From CAYLJV01 sp964554215 (GTDB taxonomy: Archaea; Hadarchaeota; Hadarchaeia; Hadarchaeales; JAGGTB01), in the NCBI GenBank assembly GCA_964554215.1, contig CAZKND010000050.1, positions 1 through 9,105 on the forward strand: a stretch of DNA of 9,105 nucleotides. The letters are read 5' to 3'. Below, piece after piece: positions 1-6,185 of this stretch. The first letter of the stretch is position 1. Every line of letters starts with the position of its first letter. The notes under the pieces were generated by a model. It saw only the letters and a list, made by a program, of their open reading frames with translations, did not search any database and was not told the DNA's origin. Made by a program: the position numbers and the translations under genes.

Positions 1-339
1 CGCGAGTTCGGCTAGCTCTTTTTCGTCCTCCGCCTCGTCCTCGTGGACAAAAACTTCTATCACGTGAGTATCCGTCGTTAATTGGGTCTTGATGAGGCCT
101 GTAGACGCTTCGTGAGCACATTGTTTGTCAATCTCTTCAGGTCCGGGCATGCCGAAAGCCATGACTATGTCGCAATCGTTCTCATTTATGAGCTTTTTCG
201 CTGCTACCGGTAGGTCTTTTATTCCTGGCACTGTTTTGTGCTTGAAACCTACGCTACAGAGTTCTTTCAACTTTTTCTTGGCTGCGGACGCCATATCGTA
301 TCGGGAAAATGTGGTGTCTACTAATCCTACTCTCGCCAT
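1..339 (-). CDS. ribC: Archaeal-type riboflavin synthase RibC, C-terminus cut by window edge
   Basis: This gene reads leftward from ATG at 337-339 and stays open for 113 codons to the edge, against roughly 155 residues for the family, so about a quarter is missing. The product is the archaeal riboflavin synthase, a lumazine-synthase-like fold unrelated to bacterial RibE. It dismutates two 6,7-dimethyl-8-ribityllumazine molecules to riboflavin in the cytoplasm. Recognisable family signatures are VGLVDTTFSRYDMA (residues 4-17), KTVPGIKDLPVAAKKL (35-50), CDIVMAFGMPG (56-66), CAHEAS (74-79) and IEVFVHEDEA (94-103). The start is well fixed: the ATG directly abuts the ribB TAA stop, and a strong Shine-Dalgarno AGGAGGA lies at 346-352 inside the ribB 3' end, so translational coupling is likely. 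It is the third visible gene of the rib operon. I am confident of the family; lumazine synthase itself (RibH) is not in the window. Confidence 0.93.
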   Translation of the reverse strand, partial: MARVGLVDTTFSRYDMASAAKKKLKELCSVGFKHKTVPGIKDLPVAAKKLINENDCDIVMAFGMPGPEEIDKQCAHEASTGLIKTQLTTDTHVIEVFVHEDEAEDEKELAELA

Positions 340-1044
340 TTATTGTCCTCCTGATCTCTTTTTCCATTCTAAATATTCTTCTTTAATCTCGTCGCCTTCT
401 AGGCGGACCATTTCGTTCTCTTCGGCATATCTTTCGGTCTTTTGTCCGGATGTAGCTCCATGTGTTTCTTCATCCATCATTTCACAAACCACACCTGCAG
501 GTTTTACGCCGGCCATCTCCATCAATGCAATTGAGTATTCGGTGTGCCCTTCTCTTTCTTCGAACAGATTATCTGCCGCTCTCAAAAGAGGGACATGTCC
601 TGGCGATCGGAATTTTTTTCCGAATTCTTCTATAGGGGAACTGTCTATCGCCTTGGCACTTATCTCTGCCAGTTTCTTTATTGTCAAAGATCTGTCATCA
701 TCGGTTATCCCTGTGAATGTATCTCGATGGTTGACCGTTATTGAGAATGAGGATCTTTCCCCGTACGGTATATCATCTGCTTCTGCGGATTGTAATATTT
801 TGAAATGGGAAGAAGCTTTTTGATATATTTCTGCCATTAGGGGCAAATCCAAATTTTTAGCCGATTCAGGATGGATGGAAGTGCAAATCAATCCTCCACC
901 ATCACTTCTCATCTTCGCCACATCGGCAGGGGTCGTTTTTTCCGCCGCTATGACCATATCTGTTTCGTCTTCCCTTTCGGACGCGTCATGCACCAAAACA
1001 AAATTCCCTTTCTGAATTTCTTCTACAGCTCTTTCAACGCTCAT
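340..1044 (-). CDS. ribB: 3,4-dihydroxy-2-butanone 4-phosphate synthase
   Basis: This 234-residue cytoplasmic enzyme should convert ribulose 5-phosphate to formate plus 3,4-dihydroxy-2-butanone 4-phosphate, the four-carbon precursor of the lumazine ring. The length matches stand-alone archaeal RibB, with no fused GTP cyclohydrolase II. Visible signatures are the acidic loop REDETD (24-29) followed by MVIAAE (30-35), the block GERSSFSITVNHRDTFTGI (95-113) with TDDDRSLTI (114-122), FRSPGHVPLL (145-154), and GHTEYSIALMEMAG (166-179) with CEMMD (187-191). His167 and the acidic loop correspond to the metal and substrate site described for the family. The ATG at 1042-1044 overlaps the upstream kinase stop as ATGA, with a Shine-Dalgarno GAGGTGG at 1049-1055. 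The gene ends directly against ribC. The C-terminal tail after about residue 195 is charged and variable. The assignment is secure. Confidence 0.96.
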   Translation of the reverse strand: MSVERAVEEIQKGNFVLVHDASEREDETDMVIAAEKTTPADVAKMRSDGGGLICTSIHPESAKNLDLPLMAEIYQKASSHFKILQSAEADDIPYGERSSFSITVNHRDTFTGITDDDRSLTIKKLAEISAKAIDSSPIEEFGKKFRSPGHVPLLRAADNLFEEREGHTEYSIALMEMAGVKPAGVVCEMMDEETHGATSGQKTERYAEENEMVRLEGDEIKEEYLEWKKRSGGQ

Positions 1045-2123
1045 ATTTCCACCTCTATCTTTAACTCATCACCATCTTCTAGCTCGAACTCTTTTCGAAG
1101 CTCGATAGGTGAGATAATTTCTAAAATGTTTTCCTCATGATGGGTACGATAGGGAAGGACTATCGCCGCTTCTTCATCTTTTATCTTAGAGGGGAACGCC
1201 TTTGCCGGACCAAAACTCCTCTCCTCTGTAGAGAACCCTTCTATCTCCACACCATCTCTCATCTTTAACCATTTCTTGAGTTTCAAAGATGAAGGGCTCA
1301 GCTTCAAATCTAAAGTTCCAGGATATGGTTTAAAACCAATTTTTTCTTTGAACTGAGTCTGATATCCTTCCTGACCTATGTAGTAACCTCCTTCACCTAA
1401 TCCGGATACTACTTCCCCCTTCAGTTCAATCTTCTCGGAACCTTCGCAGAAGATATCTCTCAATCTTTCCCAAATATTTGTGAGAACTTTCAAACCGTCC
1501 TGAGTCAAAGCCAACTTTTCAGAGGTCTCATTACTTTCTCTCTTGACGAAACCCTGTTCCAAAAGTTCATCAAGCCATCTAGAGACAATTTCTTCCTTCC
1601 TCCCCAATCTTTCCGAAAGTTCTTCCAAAGTAATTTCTACAGGTGAAACATCTGCGTTTTCCTCCGTCAATTCCAGTAAAAGAAACACCTTTCCAAACTC
1701 AAAAGATTCCGAGGCTCGACTAAACTCTTCAGTTAGATCCAAATCGGTAATTTCCTTCGTTTCAACGGGAGTTTCCTCATCTTCCAATAAACATATCAAT
1801 AAATCCACGCTTGATGGATCATGACCGTGCTCCAAAAAATCGCTTGAGAGTATTTCCAATTCCACTTCTCTCTCTTTCCCGTTTTTCTCTAAAATATAGG
1901 TAGAATCATGCTTAGAGTGCTTCAATTCATCAAAACCAAAGATCTGAAAATTGTTTTCGAACCATTGGCGGAACTTTCTTGCTTCTTGGACGTTTCCCTG
2001 TGATTCTATGAGTCTCCTTATAATTTGGTCATATGTCTCACCTTTAGCACTGATATCTCTGAGATTTTGCCTGGTATCCTTCGTAACGGGAATCTGAGTG
2101 GTTTCACTCGACATAACTATCAT
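1041..2123 (-). CDS. ribK: CTP-dependent-type riboflavin kinase fused to DNA-binding domains (RbkR-like)
   Basis: This 360-residue protein is much longer than a bare archaeal riboflavin kinase (about 135) or the known HTH-kinase regulator RbkR (about 220). Residues about 230-360 are the kinase (DUF120), which makes FMN from riboflavin with CTP as phosphate donor. Its signatures are GLGEGGYYIG (241-250), FKPYPGTLDLKL (264-275), PYRTHHEENILEIISP (324-339) and an ending LEDGDELKIEV. Residues about 143-213 read as a winged helix (ITLEELSERLGRKEEIVSRWLDEL, then a wing). Residues about 8-40 resemble a ribbon-helix-helix, VapB-like strand-helix-helix. Residues 45-140 are acidic and unrecognised. It leads the operon and overlaps ribB by 4 bp. 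M1 (2123) has no Shine-Dalgarno; M4 (2114) is an alternative start. The kinase call is certain. The regulatory role is inferred from the RbkR family, and the ribbon-helix-helix call is tentative. Confidence 0.92.
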   Translation of the reverse strand: MIVMSSETTQIPVTKDTRQNLRDISAKGETYDQIIRRLIESQGNVQEARKFRQWFENNFQIFGFDELKHSKHDSTYILEKNGKEREVELEILSSDFLEHGHDPSSVDLLICLLEDEETPVETKEITDLDLTEEFSRASESFEFGKVFLLLELTEENADVSPVEITLEELSERLGRKEEIVSRWLDELLEQGFVKRESNETSEKLALTQDGLKVLTNIWERLRDIFCEGSEKIELKGEVVSGLGEGGYYIGQEGYQTQFKEKIGFKPYPGTLDLKLSPSSLKLKKWLKMRDGVEIEGFSTEERSFGPAKAFPSKIKDEEAAIVLPYRTHHEENILEIISPIELRKEFELEDGDELKIEVEI

Positions 2124-2132
2124 TTAAACTTC

Positions 2133-2166
2133 ATTAAGATACTTAATAAGTATTAAGCTGCTTAAG
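2133..2166. promoter_or_regulatory. Candidate flavin operator/promoter: palindrome plus ATTAAG half-site array
   Basis: A perfect 15-bp palindrome ATACTTAATAAGTAT (7-bp arms around a central A) occupies 2139-2153, about 15-30 bases upstream of the riboflavin kinase start. Around it lie repeated hexamers: ATTAAG at 2133-2138 and 2152-2157, its complement CTTAAT at 2142-2147, and CTTAAG at 2161-2166. The palindrome sits where an archaeal TATA box for a leaderless rib transcript is expected (about 24 bases from the ATG), so a bound protein could block the promoter. The likely binder is the operon's own HTH-kinase, as in RbkR regulation. The same 108-bp region must also carry the promoter of the divergent amrS-like gene. 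The symmetry is seen directly; function is inferred. Confidence 0.5.
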
Positions 2167-2231
2167 ATAATATTCGTTATTCATCGACAAAATACTAAAC
2201 AATCAAACTAAAAAAGACTACACAGAGAAAA

Positions 2232-3281
2232 ATGGAAAAAATAGCCGACTACTGGGAGGAAAAATCAGACAAACAGGTCAAATGCACCTTATGTCCTAGG
2301 GGCTGCACTATCCAAGAGGGAGACCTCGGATTTTGCCAAGCGAGAAAGAATATCAATGGAGAACTTTACTCCATAGCTTACGGCCAAGCAACCTCAACTC
2401 AACCTGATCCAATAGAAAAGAAACCATTATACCATTTCTACCCAGGGACAAGAGCATTCTCAATGAGTACAGCAGGATGCAACTTCAGTTGTAAACACTG
2501 TCAAAATTGGACATTATCTCAATCGAGTGTAAACGATGTAAAAACGGAAGAGATAACACCAGAAGAAGCCGTCGATAAAGCAGAAAGAACGAACTGCGAC
2601 GGGATAGCTTACACATATGGAGAACCAACTATCTGGTTCGAATACATAAAAGACACAGCGAAAATCGCTAAGGAAAGAGGACTTTACAATGTTCTTGTGA
2701 CAAATGGTTATCTCAATCAGGACCCATTGGAGGATCTAGAACCTTACATAGACGGAATGAATGTAGACGTGAAAGCATTCAACGAAGAGTTTTATCAAGA
2801 TATATGTGGAGGTGGAAGCCTAGAACCTGTCTTAGAAACTTGTGAATGGGCTGTCGAGAATGATATACACCTTGAAATCACTAACCTTATCATCCCAGAC
2901 GAAAATGACGATGAAGAGGAAATTAGAGAGTTGTGTCAATGGATATCAGAAGATTTGGACCCTGAAGTACCTATCCATTTCACAAGATTCAGACCCCTAC
3001 ATGAGATGATGAATAAAAATTCCACACCCATCAACATCCTCGAGAACGCTTGGGATATCGCCCAAGCAGAAGGTCTAAAACACGTATACGTCGGCAATGT
3101 ACCCGGTCATGAAGCAGACAACACTTATTGTCCTAATTGTGAAGAATTGGTAATCAAGCGTCGAGGTTTCTCTCTTTTGGAGTACAAACTCGACGAAGAA
3201 CACGCTTGTCCCAACTGTGGATACAACCTGAACATAAAAGGAAAACACAAAAACACGACTCATTCCGGATTTCAACTCTGA
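2232..3281 (+). CDS. amrS: AmmeMemoRadiSam-system radical SAM protein (AmrS) with C-terminal zinc ribbon
   Basis: This 349-residue cytoplasmic protein is related to pyruvate-formate-lyase activating enzymes. The radical SAM motif is CNFSCKHC, with Cys83, Cys87 and Cys90 expected to bind the [4Fe-4S] cluster that cleaves S-adenosylmethionine. The N-terminus has the subfamily's own Cys cluster, CTLCPRGC (Cys18, 21, 25) and GFCQAR (Cys35). GIAYTYGEPTIWFEY (124-138), VTNGY (156-160), MNVDVKAF (176-183) and FTRFRP (250-255) are family blocks. After residue about 295 comes CPNC (300-303) and CPNC (326-329), a likely zinc ribbon. The ATG has no convincing Shine-Dalgarno, and a short leader is likely. 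The usual partners Memo and AMMECR1 are not seen nearby. The substrate of this group is not established to my knowledge, so I assign the family only. A short T run follows the stop. Confidence 0.9.
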   Translation: MEKIADYWEEKSDKQVKCTLCPRGCTIQEGDLGFCQARKNINGELYSIAYGQATSTQPDPIEKKPLYHFYPGTRAFSMSTAGCNFSCKHCQNWTLSQSSVNDVKTEEITPEEAVDKAERTNCDGIAYTYGEPTIWFEYIKDTAKIAKERGLYNVLVTNGYLNQDPLEDLEPYIDGMNVDVKAFNEEFYQDICGGGSLEPVLETCEWAVENDIHLEITNLIIPDENDDEEEIRELCQWISEDLDPEVPIHFTRFRPLHEMMNKNSTPINILENAWDIAQAEGLKHVYVGNVPGHEADNTYCPNCEELVIKRRGFSLLEYKLDEEHACPNCGYNLNIKGKHKNTTHSGFQL

Positions 3282-3287
3282 TTTTTT
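3282..3287 (+). terminator. Possible archaeal oligo-T terminator after amrS
   Basis: Six consecutive T residues immediately follow the TGA stop of the radical SAM gene on its coding strand. Oligo-T runs without a hairpin can terminate archaeal transcription. The run is short, so read-through into the thiolation gene is equally possible. Confidence 0.25.
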
Positions 3288-3342
3288 AAAGAAGTAGAAG
3301 ATATCCTATAATCGTTAAGAATAATCATAGGAAGAAGAGAAA

Positions 3343-4221
3343 ATGCAATGTTCGAATTGTGAAGAAGACGCTATTACACGGGTCGGATGGAAAGATAAGA
3401 ACTACTGTTTCAATCACTACAAAAGATATTTTCTCGCCCAAGTGAGCAAGGTGCTGCACAAATACGATATAAACGGTAAAGTCGCCGTTGCCTTATCCGG
3501 AGGTAAAGATTCTGCAACCTGTCTAGAATCCTTAACCCATTTTGATAGGGTAGATGTCGAAGCTTTCCACATAAATTTGGGGATAGAAGAGTTCTCAGAA
3601 GAATCCTTAAAGAAATCAGAAAATATCTGCGAAAAACAGGATTTGGATCTAAATGTAATAGATTTAGAAGAAAGATACGGAAAAACCATTCCAGAGATAA
3701 CCGAAGAGGAAAGTGGAAAGGCATGTGGGACATGTGGGACCGTGAAAAGATATCTCATGAACAGATTCACCCACGAAAATGATTTTGATTACGTAGCTAC
3801 CGGACACACCCTAAGCGATGAAATCTCTTCAACCTTCAACAATCTCGCAAATGTTTACCTGACACCCTTCAGAGGTTTGGAACCTGTTTTGGAAGAAAGA
3901 GAAGAATATAACATGATGTCTAGAATCAAACCGCTCTTCTGGGTTAAAGATAAAGAATGTCGGGTCTACGCAGACACTAACGATATAGACTATTTCCAAA
4001 AAGAGTGTCCCCTATCCAAAGGATCACCCACAAACGAGTTGAAAGAGTGGTTACATGATTTAGATGAAAAAAAGCCTAAATCTTTGAGGAACTTTGCCAA
4101 ATCATTCATCAGGATTGAAAACAGGATGGAGAAATCGGACAGCGAACTCAGAACCTGTGAAAGATGTGGATACCCTACAGCTACTGAAGTTTGCCGTTTC
4201 TGCAGAATTATGGATAATTAA
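3343..4221 (+). CDS. tRNA 2-thiolation ATPase of the TtuA/Ncs6 family
   Basis: This 292-residue adenine-nucleotide alpha-hydrolase-type enzyme is predicted to activate the C2 carbonyl of a tRNA uridine by adenylation and replace it with sulfur (s2U). The PP-loop is SGGKDS (52-57). GHTLSDE (154-160) is the second nucleotide-pocket motif. Cys128 and Cys131 (ACGTCG) with Cys222 match the trio that holds the catalytic [4Fe-4S] cluster in TtuA. Two zinc fingers flank the core: Cys3, Cys6, Cys22, His25 at the N-terminus, and Cys272, Cys275, Cys284, Cys287 at the C-terminus. All family landmarks are present and the length is normal. A purine-rich GGAAG precedes the ATG, so the start is reasonable. 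Whether the target is position 34 (wobble, Ncs6/NcsA role) or 54 (TtuA role) cannot be told from sequence alone, so I give no symbol. Confidence 0.92.
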   Translation: MQCSNCEEDAITRVGWKDKNYCFNHYKRYFLAQVSKVLHKYDINGKVAVALSGGKDSATCLESLTHFDRVDVEAFHINLGIEEFSEESLKKSENICEKQDLDLNVIDLEERYGKTIPEITEEESGKACGTCGTVKRYLMNRFTHENDFDYVATGHTLSDEISSTFNNLANVYLTPFRGLEPVLEEREEYNMMSRIKPLFWVKDKECRVYADTNDIDYFQKECPLSKGSPTNELKEWLHDLDEKKPKSLRNFAKSFIRIENRMEKSDSELRTCERCGYPTATEVCRFCRIMDN

Positions 4222-4235
4222 GACTTAGAGCTACG

Positions 4236-4252
4236 TTTATTTCTAATTTTTT
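4236..4252 (+). terminator. Possible T-rich terminator after the thiolation gene
   Basis: A T-rich stretch (TTTATTTCTAATTTTTT) lies about 15 bases after the TAA stop of the TtuA-like gene, on its coding strand, with no hairpin. This is the usual look of an archaeal intrinsic terminator. It also fits with the next gene having its own TATA-like element. Confidence 0.4.
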
Positions 4253-4274
4253 GAGACATAGGCAAATCATTGTT

Positions 4275-4289
4275 CGAAAGATTAATTAA
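4275..4289 (+). promoter_or_regulatory. Candidate BRE/TATA promoter for the DUF523 gene
   Basis: CGAAAG followed by ATTAATTAA looks like an archaeal BRE plus TATA element. Its TATA centre is about 31 bases before the ATG at 4316, which would place the transcript start only a few bases from the start codon. No Shine-Dalgarno is present upstream of that ATG, as expected for a leaderless or near-leaderless mRNA. The call is based on sequence resemblance and spacing only. Confidence 0.4.
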
Positions 4290-4315
4290 CAAGGGCCCGG
4301 ATAATTCTTATTCCC

Positions 4316-4756
4316 ATGATATTGGTCAGCGCATGTTTATTAGGTGTCAATTGTAGATTTGACTCCGAAAACAACCGTGACGAACGGGTAATCGATTACT
4401 TGAAAAAAACTAATGAAAATGTGATTCCTGTTTGTCCTGAACAACTAGGGGGATTGCCAACTCCTCGAAATCCATCCATTGTCCCTGACGGAGGAGAAAA
4501 AGTCGTAGAAGGGCAGGGCGAGGTCGTAATGAAGGGATTTGGAAATGTGACGAGAAAATTTGTAAAAGGTGCAAGGGAAGTCTTAAAGTTAGCTAACGAT
4601 TACGACGGTGACAAAGCGATTCTGAAAGAGGGAAGTCCTTCCTGTGGAACAGATCTCATCTGGAAAGGATTCCAAGAAAAAAGTGAAGGTACGGGCGTCA
4701 CCGCTGCTATGCTCGAAAAAAATGGGATAGACGTAATTTCTGAAGAAGATTTATAG
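4316..4756 (+). CDS. DUF523 protein, TudS-type thiouracil desulfidase family
   Basis: This 146-residue cytoplasmic protein covers the whole DUF523 domain. Signatures are VSACLLGVNCRFD (4-16), PVCPEQLGGLPTPR (38-51) and LKEGSPSCG (103-111). Cys7, Cys40 and Cys110 correspond to the three cysteines that hold the [4Fe-4S] cluster in TudS, leaving one iron free to take sulfur; Cys13 is a further conserved cysteine. Characterised TudS members remove sulfur from thiouracil or 4-thio-UMP, giving the oxo base and sulfide. I infer that this protein may recycle thiolated nucleotides, for example from tRNA breakdown. DUF523 is broad, however, and the substrate is not proven. The gene follows the tRNA thiolation gene by 94 bp with its own probable promoter. 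It ends 6 bp from the convergent mutase stop. The length is typical for a single-domain member. Confidence 0.88.
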   Translation: MILVSACLLGVNCRFDSENNRDERVIDYLKKTNENVIPVCPEQLGGLPTPRNPSIVPDGGEKVVEGQGEVVMKGFGNVTRKFVKGAREVLKLANDYDGDKAILKEGSPSCGTDLIWKGFQEKSEGTGVTAAMLEKNGIDVISEEDL

Positions 4757-4762
4757 AAAATT

Positions 4763-6121
4763 TTACTCGTTCTTTATCTTCTCTATACTGTCTCTGAGAG
4801 CATCCATGCCTTTGTTTACCAATTCTTCGGCTTTTTCGTCCGTCTCTGCCTCAGAGAAACATCTGAAAACGGGTTCAGTGCCTGAAGGTCTAAGAATATA
4901 CCATCCGCCGTCCACTTCTATTCTCAATCCATCTTTAGTGATAGGGTCTTCATCTTCAAACTTTTCCGTCAAATCTGCAAGAACATCTTGTTTCAATTCA
5001 TTAGGACACTCCGCTTTTCTTTTCCTTTGCTTATAATCCGGAAGTGTATCGCTCAATTCGGACAACGTCTTTCCTGTCCTCGTCATGTAATCAATAATCT
5101 GAACTGCGGTCATCATTCCATCTCGAGCCATCGCCCAATCGGTAAATATCACTCCACCATTTTCTTCACCGGCTAAGTCTGCTCCATTCTTTTTGTATTC
5201 TTCAACCAGTTCAGGTTCTCCAACTTTTGTCCTTGTTATATCCCCATCCAACTGTTCGGCCACATCATCCATCACAGAACTCGTCGCAACAGTAGTTACT
5301 ATCCTTGGATTTTCCATATCTTTCAGATAGTTGATTCCTGCAAGGGCAAAGACTCTGTCTCCACTCACGATTTCACCGTTCTCATCAACCATTATAGTCC
5401 TGTCAGCATCACCATCGTGAGCTATACCCAAATCTGCATCCATAGAAGTAACCGCACTCTTTAAATCACCCAGATGTTCGGAAGTAGGCTCCGGCAATCG
5501 ACCCGGGAAGTGGCCATCAACCTGTGAATTGAGTGTTACCACATGACAGCCCAGTTCTCTAAGAATGTAAGGAGTCGTTACACAACCAGCTCCGCTCGCA
5601 CAGTCAACCACCACCTTGAGTTCTTCGTCGAACTCAGAAATCTTATCCAAGAGTGAATCTTTGTATTCCTTAACCGCATCTAATTCTTCCGTCTCTCCAA
5701 GTTCGTCCCAATCCACCTGCTCACTGGCGTCTTCGCTGTATATCTCCACCAGTTCATCTTCTTTATCCCGTATGAAGCCAGCTCCTTCCTCGTCCCAGAA
5801 CTTCATTCCGTTATATTTTGGCGGATTGTGAGAGGCTGTGATCATAACACCCGCATCGCAAGAGAAGTTCCTCGTAGTGAATGATAATACAGGAGTTGGA
5901 ACCATACCAAGTCTCAAAACATCGCATCCGCCGGAAATCAGACCGCTCGTGATGGCACTTTCGATCATCTCGCTACTGGTTCTAGGATCGTAACCGACCG
6001 CCACCTTCCCCTCATTGTCCAAATGTGTAGCAAGAGCCTGACCCAGCTTCAAAGCCAGTTCAGGATTGACTTTCTCGTTCGTCACTCCCCGTATTCCAAA
6101 CGTGCCAAATAGATCAGTCAT
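4763..6121 (-). CDS. glmM: Phosphohexomutase, archaeal GlmM type (phosphoglucosamine/phosphomannomutase)
   Basis: This 452-residue cytoplasmic alpha-D-phosphohexomutase should move phosphate between C6 and C1 of a hexose, most likely glucosamine, feeding UDP-GlcNAc and surface-glycan synthesis. All four active-site loops are visible: the phosphoserine loop TASHNPPKYNG with Ser97, the Mg loop DGDADR (236-241), the sugar loop GEENGG (318-323) and the phosphate loop RPSGTEP (411-417). The N-terminus LFGTFGIRGV (4-13) is typical of the archaeal GlmM/PMM group. Members of this group can also act on mannose or glucose phosphates, so the substrate is not fixed by sequence. The start is supported by GAGGAAG at 6125-6131 and a TATA-like TTTTTAAAT at 6156-6164. 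It lies 64 bp downstream of the permease stop on the same strand, so it may also receive read-through. The protein is strongly acidic. Confidence 0.93.
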   Translation of the reverse strand: MTDLFGTFGIRGVTNEKVNPELALKLGQALATHLDNEGKVAVGYDPRTSSEMIESAITSGLISGGCDVLRLGMVPTPVLSFTTRNFSCDAGVMITASHNPPKYNGMKFWDEEGAGFIRDKEDELVEIYSEDASEQVDWDELGETEELDAVKEYKDSLLDKISEFDEELKVVVDCASGAGCVTTPYILRELGCHVVTLNSQVDGHFPGRLPEPTSEHLGDLKSAVTSMDADLGIAHDGDADRTIMVDENGEIVSGDRVFALAGINYLKDMENPRIVTTVATSSVMDDVAEQLDGDITRTKVGEPELVEEYKKNGADLAGEENGGVIFTDWAMARDGMMTAVQIIDYMTRTGKTLSELSDTLPDYKQRKRKAECPNELKQDVLADLTEKFEDEDPITKDGLRIEVDGGWYILRPSGTEPVFRCFSEAETDEKAEELVNKGMDALRDSIEKIKNE

Positions 6122-6155
6122 ATTCTTCCTCTATACTTTGAAAGGGATTCAAGAA

Positions 6156-6164
6156 TTTAAAAAT
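6156..6164 (-). promoter_or_regulatory. Candidate TATA box for the GlmM-type gene
   Basis: TTTTTAAAT reading leftward, with AT-rich sequence starting CGATAA just upstream as a possible BRE, is centred about 39 bases before the mutase ATG. A start some 25 bases downstream of it would fall near 6134, just before the GAGGAAG ribosome-binding site at 6125-6131. That geometry gives a short leader that still contains the Shine-Dalgarno. This is inference from motif and spacing. Confidence 0.45.
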
Positions 6165-6185
6165 TATCGATATTTCGAACGCAGA

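Noticed and set aside
125..823. Long plus-strand open frame opposite ribC and ribB
   Set aside because: It is antisense to two clearly conserved rib genes, its protein is Ser/Phe-rich with no recognisable domain, and it has no promoter or ribosome site.
2124..2231. Riboswitch (FMN element) in the rib leader
   Set aside because: The region is only 108 bp, AT-rich and shared by divergent promoters; no conserved FMN-riboswitch core or multi-helix structure is visible.
3410..3770. Minus-strand open frames opposite the TtuA-like gene
   Set aside because: They lie wholly inside a gene with intact PP-loop and cysteine motifs and read as low-complexity antisense translation.
4291..4300. GGGCCC palindrome upstream of the DUF523 gene
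   Set aside because: Six-base symmetry only, with no repeated half-sites; chance occurrence is likely.
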